Of a DNA stretch of 5,208 nucleotides, positions 1 through 5,208 are shown piece after piece. The notes beneath the pieces were generated by a model. It searched no databases. It was not told where the DNA came from and saw only the letters and a list, made by a program, of their open reading frames with translations. Origin of the DNA: Candidatus Sordicultor aquaticus (GTDB lineage: Bacteria > Atribacterota > Atribacteria > Atribacterales > Caldatribacteriaceae); assembly GCA_018056825.1 (NCBI GenBank), contig JAGPEW010000074.1:1-5208 (forward strand), given 5' to 3'. Position numbers and translations under genes: made by a program. Positions within the stretch are counted from its first letter, which is position 1. Each line of letters starts with the position of its first letter.

Positions 1-228
1 CAACAGTGCTACTTCGCCATATTGTCTGTGAAGTCCATCAAGAAGCTGGAGCATATCGGAAACTTTGTTAGGAAGAGCAACTGTCGCTTTCGAATGGGCA
101 AAACGTTGAATAAAGTCTTCCCTACCTACTAATACTTGTGCTTTTTCAAGACACTGATATGCCTGGAGGGTTAGTAAAGATGGATCGCCAGGTCCGGCGC
201 CAATCACTATAAGCCAGCTCAACCTCAT
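1..228 (-). CDS. cbiE: Cobalt-precorrin-7 C5-methyltransferase (CbiE-like), 5' part only
   Basis: I translated the edge by hand: 76 codons stay open from an ATG at 228 to the left edge, so the C-terminus is missing. The N-terminus begins MRLSWLIVIGAGPGDPSLLT. The GAGPGDP loop at residues 10-16 is the glycine-rich motif of the SAM-dependent tetrapyrrole methyltransferase fold, followed by a helix and a LVG segment at 33-35, as in CbiE. CbiE methylates C5 of cobalt-precorrin-7 in the cytoplasm; it is sometimes fused to CbiT, which cannot be judged here. Other cobalamin methyltransferases (CbiF, CbiH, CbiL) start similarly; the position right after cbiD and the LVGR pattern favour CbiE. The start is ambiguous. 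The ATG overlaps the cbiD stop as ATGA, but the purine-rich AGGGAGGGG abuts it directly. The TTG at codon 3 (222) lies 8 bases from AGGGAGG and would be better spaced. Confidence 0.8.
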   Translation of the reverse strand, partial: MRLSWLIVIGAGPGDPSLLTLQAYQCLEKAQVLVGREDFIQRFAHSKATVALPNKVSDMLQLLDGLHRQYGEVALL

Positions 229-1310
229 CCCCTCCCTAACACTCCAGAATAAAGGGAAAAAATAATGCTTTCTACCTCTAATACTCCTCTTACTCGTTCT
301 TGAGCTTTATAGGAAATACTTCTTGCTAACTGGAACCAAAAACTGGGTGAGCCTTCCCATTGAGAAATAAGTAAAACTACTTCTTCTGAAGTGTTAGCTT
401 CCCATACCTTGTCCCAAAAACTATGAGGTAAACCAGCTTTTACCAGATGAGCAAAAAGAATCTCCCGCCGGGCATCAGCAATCGAGTGATGGGTATCAAA
501 GATACCTCCAGCTACCTTTAACATTTTGCCCACCTGGCCTAGGAGGATGATTTTCTTCGCTCCTAGCTCTTGACATGCCTCTAGAGCAAAACCCACTGAA
601 TCACTAATTTTCACAATTTCCTCTTCTGCAAATCCCAATTCCAAAGCTTTGGCATAACCATAATTACCGGGAACTAAACACAGTGTCTTTTTATTCATCA
701 TTACACATTGTTTAATATGCAAATATACTGTTTCCCGAAAAGCCTGATGGGACATAGGGAGGACCAAACCTGTAGTACCAAGGATGGAAAGACCATCTTC
801 CACTCCAAGAAGCGGGTTACAGGTATGCTTTGCTATTTCTCTACCTTGAGGAATAAAAACTTCTATCCTAACAGTGAAATGTGCCGGAAGAACTTCTTTT
901 AAATTAGTGGCAATTTGTTGCCGAGGAACTGGATTTATAGCCCATTCTCCTACTTTTGCTGCCAGTCCGGGCTTGGTAACTTTGCCTACTCCTTCTCCTC
1001 CCTGGATAACTATTCTTTCTCCTTTTTTCTGTAGCCACATTCGCGCTCCGATTTCTATACCATTGGTAATATCTGGGTCATCACCAGCATCTTTTATGGT
1101 CAATGCTTCTATATATCCTGGTGCTGAGGATACTGAAACTGGAACCTCTCGGCGTTGGCCACAAGGTAACCAGATTTCTACTTTATCTTTTTGCTCACCA
1201 AGAAAAAAAAGTGCTGCTGCCCGCGCACAAGCGCTGGCACAACTTCCTGTGCTCAATCCCGTTCTTAGCTTTTTACCTTCTCCAAACTGATTTTCAGAAT
1301 AAAAAATCAT
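225..1310 (-). CDS. cbiD: Cobalt-precorrin-5B C1-methyltransferase CbiD
   Basis: CbiD transfers a methyl group from S-adenosylmethionine to C1 of cobalt-precorrin-5B, the step that follows loss of the C20 fragment in the oxygen-independent cobalamin pathway; it is cytosolic. The 361-residue product matches the usual length of about 350-370. Family blocks in order are: RTGLSTGSCA (16-25), KDAGDDPDITNG (73-84), GGEGVGKVTKPGL (104-116), INPVPR (125-130), NPLLG then GLSILGTTG (about 165-181), VPGNYG (213-218), and KVAGGIFDTHHSIADAR (265-281). An in-frame start at 1355 exists, but I chose the ATG at 1310. AGAGGAG sits 6 bases upstream of it, and the family N-terminus starts close to the RTG motif. 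With this start the gene overlaps the end of cbiC by 17 bases. A GQVGK motif stands at 258-262 where many relatives have GHxGK. Identification is firm. Confidence 0.96.
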   Translation of the reverse strand: MIFYSENQFGEGKKLRTGLSTGSCASACARAAALFFLGEQKDKVEIWLPCGQRREVPVSVSSAPGYIEALTIKDAGDDPDITNGIEIGARMWLQKKGERIVIQGGEGVGKVTKPGLAAKVGEWAINPVPRQQIATNLKEVLPAHFTVRIEVFIPQGREIAKHTCNPLLGVEDGLSILGTTGLVLPMSHQAFRETVYLHIKQCVMMNKKTLCLVPGNYGYAKALELGFAEEEIVKISDSVGFALEACQELGAKKIILLGQVGKMLKVAGGIFDTHHSIADARREILFAHLVKAGLPHSFWDKVWEANTSEEVVLLISQWEGSPSFWFQLARSISYKAQERVRGVLEVESIIFSLYSGVLGRG

Positions 1311-1926
1311 CCTTTTCTCCTCTAAACGTAGATGCCAGTAAAGCATTGATAACACTTGCCGCTATTGCACTTCCTCCTTTAGCACCCCGTACCACCACTG
1401 TGGGAATCTCTAAAGAGAGTAACTTTTCTTTGGCTTCTGCAGCTTTCACTAGACCTACTGGACATCCTATTACCCAATCGACAGGGTAACCAGCTTTTAT
1501 CTTTGTTACCAATCGTAAAAGTCCAGTTGGAGAATTGCCAAAAACAAACCCTTTTATTCCCTGAGCTACAGCAAGCTCTATAGCTGCTTCAGAGCGAGTA
1601 GAGTTGGCAGTGATTGCCAGTTGCCAGCATTCAGGGGTGTTTACTATCTCCCAAAGGGCTATTTCACTTTGAGCAAGAAGATGTGGCGAAATGCCATGAT
1701 AAACCATAGAAACGTCACAGAAAACAGGGTATTTCTTTTTTCTAATGGTTTCCTGGAATATCTCAATAAAACCCTCTCTTATTACTACTAAGGGAGCCAA
1801 AGAGAAATCTGCGCTGGCATGGACTATGCGCTCCACGATAAAGCGTCCGTATTCAGGAAGAGCATAACAATCAAGCACTTTTTTTATTATAGAAAAACTT
1901 TTCTCTTCAATTTCCTCACCCCTCAC
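1294..1926 (-). CDS. cbiC: Cobalt-precorrin-8 methylmutase CbiC
   Basis: CbiC moves the methyl group from C11 to C12 of cobalt-precorrin-8 to give cobyrinate, the last ring rearrangement before amidation. The 210-residue product has the usual family length. Residue numbers here count from the GTG. The RIVHASADF block (33-41) contains the histidine (36) expected to be catalytic from work on the CobH/CbiC family. Further blocks are CDVSMVYHGI (70-79), TRSEAAIE (110-117), GNSPTGL (130-136, usually GNAPTAL), GCPVGLVKAAEAKE (154-167) and GAKGGSAIAASVINALL (181-197). Two starts compete: TTG at 1929 and GTG at 1926. I chose GTG because AAGGAGG lies 8 bases upstream and it makes a GTGA stop/start overlap with the binding-protein gene; the TTG would be spaced 5 bases and adds one residue. 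CbiC followed by CbiD is a common order in anaerobic cobalamin operons. Confidence 0.95.
   Translation of the reverse strand: MRGEEIEEKSFSIIKKVLDCYALPEYGRFIVERIVHASADFSLAPLVVIREGFIEIFQETIRKKKYPVFCDVSMVYHGISPHLLAQSEIALWEIVNTPECWQLAITANSTRSEAAIELAVAQGIKGFVFGNSPTGLLRLVTKIKAGYPVDWVIGCPVGLVKAAEAKEKLLSLEIPTVVVRGAKGGSAIAASVINALLASTFRGEKDDFLF
1317..1323 (-). promoter_or_regulatory. Ribosome binding site deciding the cbiD start
   Basis: The minus strand reads AGAGGAG, then AAAAGG, then ATG at 1310. The 6-base spacing is near ideal. The site lies inside the 3' end of cbiC, so cbiD translation starts from within the upstream gene. It argues against the longer reading frame from 1355, which would put this site inside the coding sequence. 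Confidence 0.75.
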
Positions 1927-3359
1927 CAAGAAGACCTCCTTCTTCCTTTTTGTTGAGCTTTCTCGAGGGCTGTGACCAATTCTTTCCCTGTGAGTGACTT
2001 ATTGGGCTCAAAACACCCCTCAGAGATTAATCCTTCGAAAATACCAGCTTTGGTGGTAGCCAATACTGCGGTTTGGTCAGCACGGTTTAGAGAATCAATA
2101 TCTGTCAAATAAGGGAAACTGCTTTCTGCTACTTCAAAATCAAGAAGATTGTAGAGCCATCGAGCCAATTCTATCCTGCTAAGTGGTTCATCGGGATGAA
2201 AGAAAAATTTACCGTCTTTATTTTCTGGAATTGCCGCCCCGGCGTGGATAAGAGTTTCAGCATATCTACTCGAAGGCTCTCCCCAGGACAGATCTTCACA
2301 TTTTCCAGCCACATACCCTTCTCTAAAATCTTCTTTGGTAGGTAAATAAAGAGGTAACTCTAATCCCCAAACCGCTGCCTGAGCAGCCGCTGCCCGAGAA
2401 ATTGTGTTCGAAAAAGCAAACCCCTGTAAATTCTTGAAAATCTCAGGATAGAGCGCCCGTGTTATTTCTTCCAGTCCCCAGGATAGGCGAGGTCCGGGTC
2501 TACTAACGATAGCTTCATCTATTACATATACTCTGTTCTCTTTTACTGCTGGAAGAGACTGAAGTTCTGGGCGTTTCAGGATACTTTTTTTAGTAATCTG
2601 ATTCATTACTCCTCGTTGGGCAATATAGACATCGATTTCATGACCTACACTTAGAAGACGTTCTATGCCAAAAGAGGCAATACGAGAGTCTTTACTTACT
2701 GGTTGAGCAGAAGAAGCAACATTAATGCCACCAGCTAAAGCGATTAGCTCATCTACTAACGTTCCGGGACTTACTGTCTGGTAATTTTTAGCTACACTTT
2801 CAAAGAAGACCTTCTTTCTTTTTTCTGGAGGAACAGCGCGGACTAGGGAAACAATCCTTTCTATGTCCTCGTGGAACTTTTTTGAAAGCCATTTCGCTTT
2901 TTCAGGAGTTCCAGTAATTTCTCCTAGGGTGATGAAATAACCATCTAGATCTGCAAGACGCTCAGGGTTTAAATCAATCACTTGAATACCTATACTCTCA
3001 AGAGCTTCTATAAATCGGGGATAATCGGTAACAGCGCGGTGTCTCACCAAAACCACATCTGGCTGTAAGGCAATTGCTTTTTCTGGGTCGGAGCGATAAT
3101 CGACGATTTTTTCCCGAGCTACTTCAGGAGGAAAATCACAGGAAGGAGAAACTGCTACCAACTTATCCTGAGCTTCCAAAAAATAGAGACTTTCAGTATG
3201 AGCAGTGTAAAGTGAAACTATACGATGAGCTGGTTCACCCAAAACTATCTCCTTTCCCCGGAAATCATCAATAAATACCTCAGCAGATACTCTTTGCAAA
3301 GCGGGGATAATTCCCATTGTTATGGCCGCTATCAGTAAAAAAAGTCTTTTCCCACGCAT
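1923..3359 (-). CDS. btuF: BtuF/FepB-type substrate-binding protein with C-terminal SLH-like repeats
   Basis: This is the extracytoplasmic binding subunit of the adjacent ABC importer. It has 478 residues, whereas BtuF-type proteins usually have about 260-370. Residues 1-26 form a signal peptide: MRGKR, a hydrophobic core, then VSA before EVF. No cysteine follows, so it is not a lipoprotein. Residues about 45-305 match the periplasmic binding fold of the Fe/B12 family: HRIVSL (45-50), TESLYFLEA (55-63), ALQPDVVLV (97-105), LVDELIALAGGINVA (201-215) and VKENRVYVID (272-281). Residues about 318-470 resemble SLH repeats: a degenerate half repeat near 320-338, one near 343-405 (FHPDEPLSRIELARWLY), and one at 415-468 (FPYLTDID, then GIFEGL, then CFEPNKSLTGKE). 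The C-terminus is basic (KGRRRSSW). The start is supported by GAGGTGAT 6 bases upstream. The symbol rests on gene context; the fold alone would also fit siderophore or heme uptake. The SLH call is from pattern, not a profile search. Confidence 0.85.
   Translation of the reverse strand: MRGKRLFLLIAAITMGIIPALQRVSAEVFIDDFRGKEIVLGEPAHRIVSLYTAHTESLYFLEAQDKLVAVSPSCDFPPEVAREKIVDYRSDPEKAIALQPDVVLVRHRAVTDYPRFIEALESIGIQVIDLNPERLADLDGYFITLGEITGTPEKAKWLSKKFHEDIERIVSLVRAVPPEKRKKVFFESVAKNYQTVSPGTLVDELIALAGGINVASSAQPVSKDSRIASFGIERLLSVGHEIDVYIAQRGVMNQITKKSILKRPELQSLPAVKENRVYVIDEAIVSRPGPRLSWGLEEITRALYPEIFKNLQGFAFSNTISRAAAAQAAVWGLELPLYLPTKEDFREGYVAGKCEDLSWGEPSSRYAETLIHAGAAIPENKDGKFFFHPDEPLSRIELARWLYNLLDFEVAESSFPYLTDIDSLNRADQTAVLATTKAGIFEGLISEGCFEPNKSLTGKELVTALEKAQQKGRRRSSW
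1935..1941 (-). promoter_or_regulatory. Strong ribosome binding site for cbiC
   Basis: The minus strand reads AAGGAGG, a full match to the anti-Shine-Dalgarno core. It lies 8 bases before GTG (1926) or 5 bases before TTG (1929). It sits inside the last codons of the binding-protein gene, so cbiC can be translated both by independent entry and by coupling. Confidence 0.75.
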
Positions 3360-3365
3360 ACAATA

Positions 3366-3373
3366 ATCACCTC
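3366..3373 (-). promoter_or_regulatory. Ribosome binding site of the binding-protein gene
   Basis: The minus strand reads GAGGTGAT, 8 bases fully complementary to the 3' end of typical bacterial 16S rRNA. It ends 6 bases before the ATG at 3359. Its first base is the last base of the TAG stop of the ATPase gene, so it fills most of the 13-base gap. This is the strongest initiation signal in the window, consistent with binding proteins being made in excess over the membrane subunits. Confidence 0.75.
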
Positions 3374-4152
3374 TACTTTACTCGGTATAGAAGATACAAT
3401 TCACCGTTAGGGCTTTCATAAGTGGTTACTTTTATTCCAAAAATTCTTTGGATATTGGGTGCACTCAGCGCTTCTTTTTTATTCTTCCACAGCTCTACCC
3501 GACCTTCTTTAACGAAGATAATTCGATCAGCAAAAAGTGAGGCAAGATTAAGGTCATGGAGAGCCGCCACTACTAATCTCCCTTGCTGGGCTAATGATTG
3601 CGCTTTTTTTAAAAATCCAAGGGTAGAAGCAATATCGATGTTAGAAACTGGTTCATCAAGAAGTAGAATTGGTGCTTCTCGGACTAAAGCCCGCACAAAA
3701 GCCACTTTTTGGGTTTCTCCACCGCTTAGAGCAGTTACTGGAAAATCGGCAAGGTGAGATATATTTCCTTCCCGGAGATAGTGTTCGACCAAGTGATGAT
3801 CTTCTTTTGAATAAGTCCAAATATTTTGAGAGAAGGGGAAACATCCGGTAAGGACTGTATGATAGACAGTGTAAGGGAAGCGAACAAAAAAATCTTGGGG
3901 AACTAGAGCTACACAACGGGCGATTTCTGGTAAAGACATCTTTTTCATTTCTTTTCCCAAAAGTAAAATTTCTCCTTTTTGGGGAGAGAGAAGACCAGAA
4001 ATTAAAGAGAGTAAAGTGCTTTTCCCTGAACCATTGGGGCCGAGAAGAACATAAAAAAACCCTCCTTCCAGTTTCAGAGAAACTTGCTCCAGCACCAATC
4101 TTTTCTCATAGGAAAAAGAAACCCCGTGAAGTTCAATCTCAACTTTTTCCAT
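3373..4152 (-). CDS. btuD: ABC transporter ATP-binding protein, BtuD/FepC type
   Basis: This cytoplasmic subunit hydrolyses ATP to drive import through the neighbouring permease. The 259-residue product has the usual length for FepC/BtuD proteins. All ATPase motifs are intact: Walker A GPNGSGKST (38-46), Q-loop glutamine at 86 (VPQDF), signature LSGGE (142-146), Walker B ILLLDEP (162-168), D-loop SNID (170-173) and switch histidine 199 (AALHDLN). An in-frame start exists at 4206, but the ATG at 4152 is preferred. It gives the normal family N-terminus (a few residues before the first strand) and overlaps the permease by 14 bases instead of 68. The only Shine-Dalgarno-like sequence is a weak CAGGG just upstream, so translation is probably coupled to the permease gene. 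Family assignment is firm; the corrinoid substrate is inferred from the cbi genes downstream. Confidence 0.93.
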   Translation of the reverse strand: MEKVEIELHGVSFSYEKRLVLEQVSLKLEGGFFYVLLGPNGSGKSTLLSLISGLLSPQKGEILLLGKEMKKMSLPEIARCVALVPQDFFVRFPYTVYHTVLTGCFPFSQNIWTYSKEDHHLVEHYLREGNISHLADFPVTALSGGETQKVAFVRALVREAPILLLDEPVSNIDIASTLGFLKKAQSLAQQGRLVVAALHDLNLASLFADRIIFVKEGRVELWKNKKEALSAPNIQRIFGIKVTTYESPNGELYLLYRVK

Positions 4153-5191
4153 GGTTGCCCTGCCAGGAAATCTTTTGGACAAAAAGGTAAAAGAAAAATG
4201 GGCCACCGATAAGAGTGGTCAAGACTCCCACTGGTATTTCTACTCCAAAGCAAACTCGTACCAGATTATCGGAAACCAATAGCAATAATGCACCTCCTAG
4301 GGCTGAAAGTGGTAAGAGATAACGGTGGAGGGGGCCAAAAGCTATGCGGAAAATATGAGGTACCACTAACCCTACAAAAGCAATTACACCACCTACTGAT
4401 ACTGCAGCGGCAGTGCTCAGTGTAGCTATAACTAAAAGTGACAGGCGAAGAGTTCGAGTGGATACTCCTGATTGGCGTGCTGTTTTATCTCCCAGACAGA
4501 GAAGATCTAAAGCTTTAGCCGACAGAATACCTAATACTACAATTCCTAAGGCGAAAGGTAATAACCACAAGACTTCCACCGAGCGTATCCCCACTAAAGA
4601 GCCCATTAACCAAAAAACCAAGCTTCCTACTTCCTCGCCAAAAAGATGTTTGATAAAGCTTATCCCGGCAGAGAAGACCGAGCTTACGATGATTCCTGCC
4701 AAAACCAGGTTTTCTGGTTGAAAATTTCCTCTGCGTTTACTCATAGAAAGGACCAATAAAAGTGAGACAAGTCCTCCTAAAAAAGCAGGAAAAATGGGCT
4801 TAGATAATCCCAGATAGATAGCGCAGGCTCCTCCAAAAGCAGCTCCTCCAGAGACCCCGAGAGTATAAGGGCTGGCCAAAGGATTTAAGAGTAAAGCCTG
4901 AAACATACAACCTGAGCATCCTAAAATTGCACCAATCAAGAGAGCACCTAAAACCCGGGGTAGACGAATATGGAGCACTACATCGTGCCACACTTCATTA
5001 GTGGCTTCTCCTCTTCCTAAGATTTTCCACACCTCTGAAAGAGGAATCTCAATAAATCCTTTACCTATGAAATAAACACTGAAGAATAAAAGAGCTACAA
5101 ATAGTATTAAAGTGCATAACCAAGCAGAGACTTCTTGCCTGGTTATGTGCGAAGACCATCTGTTATGATGTTCTGAGATAGAAATAGCCAT
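4139..5191 (-). CDS. btuC: ABC transporter permease, FecCD/BtuC family
   Basis: This integral inner-membrane subunit would form a homodimeric channel with the ATPase next door. The 350 residues are mostly hydrophobic and fit the ten-helix BtuC/FecCD topology. Family landmarks are the first membrane helix (about 23-43), RLPR (76-79) opening the second helix region, NPLASPYTLGVSGGAA (103-118), a cytoplasmic coupling loop around LGDKTARQSGV (233-243), GVIAFVGLVVPHIFR (268-282), and EIPVGVLTTLIGGPFFFYL (318-336). I chose the ATG at 5191; a TTG codon directly before it and further upstream in-frame codons to the window edge leave the start open. No good Shine-Dalgarno sequence is visible. A TGA in another frame overlaps this ATG as TGATG, which suggests coupling to a gene outside the window. 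The last 14 bases overlap the ATPase gene. Iron or heme uptake are the alternatives to corrinoid import. Confidence 0.92.
   Translation of the reverse strand: MAISISEHHNRWSSHITRQEVSAWLCTLILFVALLFFSVYFIGKGFIEIPLSEVWKILGRGEATNEVWHDVVLHIRLPRVLGALLIGAILGCSGCMFQALLLNPLASPYTLGVSGGAAFGGACAIYLGLSKPIFPAFLGGLVSLLLVLSMSKRRGNFQPENLVLAGIIVSSVFSAGISFIKHLFGEEVGSLVFWLMGSLVGIRSVEVLWLLPFALGIVVLGILSAKALDLLCLGDKTARQSGVSTRTLRLSLLVIATLSTAAAVSVGGVIAFVGLVVPHIFRIAFGPLHRYLLPLSALGGALLLLVSDNLVRVCFGVEIPVGVLTTLIGGPFFFYLFVQKISWQGNHGKS
5115..5147 (-). repeat. Imperfect inverted repeat (12-bp stem, 9-base loop) near the permease start
   Basis: On the minus strand CATAACCAGGCA (5147 down to 5136) pairs with TGCTTGGTTATG (5126 down to 5115) around a 9-base loop. 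As RNA, all 12 positions pair, one of them G-U. It lies within the first 30 codons of the permease gene. There is no following T-run, so it is not an intrinsic terminator. It may be a chance structure or an mRNA stability or translation element. Confidence 0.55.
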
Positions 5192-5208
5192 CAAAGATCT
5201 TCGCCCAT
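5191..5208 (-). CDS. Possible last codons of an upstream gene (partial)
   Basis: In the frame that starts at the right edge, the minus strand reads five codons (Met-Gly-Glu-Asp-Leu) then TGA, overlapping the permease ATG by one base (TGATG). This stop/start overlap is typical of coupled operon genes, and the permease lacks its own clear ribosome site. Only 18 bases are visible, so the gene and its product cannot be identified. The permease frame is also open to the edge, so this may be nothing. Confidence 0.25.
   Translation of the reverse strand: MGEDL

Noticed and set aside
1203..1210. Run of eight identical bases in cbiD (T8 on the coding strand) as a slippage or phase-variation site
   Set aside because: The frame is intact across it and codes for the expected Leu-Phe-Phe stretch; a run of 8 in a moderately AT-rich gene is unremarkable.
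1311..1355. Longer CbiD N-terminus (15 extra residues)
   Set aside because: It would place the AGAGGAG ribosome site inside the coding region and extend the overlap with cbiC to 62 bases; the extra residues are outside the family's conserved start.
874..1489. Plus-strand open frames opposite cbiD and cbiC (up to 138 codons)
   Set aside because: They lie entirely antisense to genes with clear family motifs, resemble no family, and have no ribosome site of note; they are shadows of the minus-strand coding.
3360..3372. Possible promoter or terminator between the ATPase and binding-protein genes
   Set aside because: The gap is 13 bases and is mostly the ribosome binding site; no hairpin or -35/-10 pair can fit.
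4153..4206. Longer ATPase N-terminus (18 extra residues)
   Set aside because: It overlaps the conserved end of the permease by 68 bases in another frame, and the residues do not match ABC ATPase N-termini.
3373..5191. Iron-siderophore or heme importer as the primary call
   Set aside because: The folds are shared with FecCD/FepC/FepB systems and it cannot be excluded, but co-transcription with cbiC, cbiD and cbiE makes a corrinoid substrate the more economical reading.

Overview
The window is a single right-to-left (minus-strand) gene cluster. It combines an ABC importer of the vitamin B12/iron-siderophore family with enzymes of the anaerobic (early cobalt insertion) cobalamin pathway. Read in the direction of transcription, from position 5208 down to 1, it holds a FecCD/BtuC-type permease, a BtuD-type ATPase, a substrate-binding protein, CbiC, CbiD and the first 76 codons of a CbiE-like methyltransferase that runs off the left edge. 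There are no RNA genes, insertion sequences, CRISPR arrays or convincing plus-strand genes.

The genes are packed as one operon. Permease and ATPase overlap, there are 13 bases between ATPase and binding protein, and CbiC overlaps the binding-protein stop by 4 bases. CbiD overlaps the CbiC end by 17 bases, and CbiE meets CbiD at an ATGA overlap or a 2-base gap. No intergenic stretch could hold a promoter, a terminator or a cobalamin riboswitch, so control must lie right of position 5208 and the operon end left of position 1.

Functionally, the three transport genes make a complete BtuCDF-like importer, inferred from context to take up cobalamin or another corrinoid. CbiC, CbiD and CbiE act in the middle of corrin-ring construction: C1 methylation, then C5 methylation, then methyl migration to give cobyrinate. 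The cell would therefore combine salvage and de novo synthesis from one transcript.

The most unusual element is the binding protein. It has an ordinary signal peptide without a lipobox cysteine, and about 160 extra C-terminal residues that resemble S-layer homology (SLH) repeats. This suggests a solute-binding protein held by the cell wall or S-layer rather than by a lipid anchor.

Base composition is modest, roughly the low-to-mid 40s percent GC by hand count of a few lines. CbiD-type (oxygen-independent) chemistry plus SLH domains points to an anaerobic bacterium, for example a Clostridia/Negativicutes-type Firmicute or another SLH-bearing phylum. The sequence does not let me name a genus.
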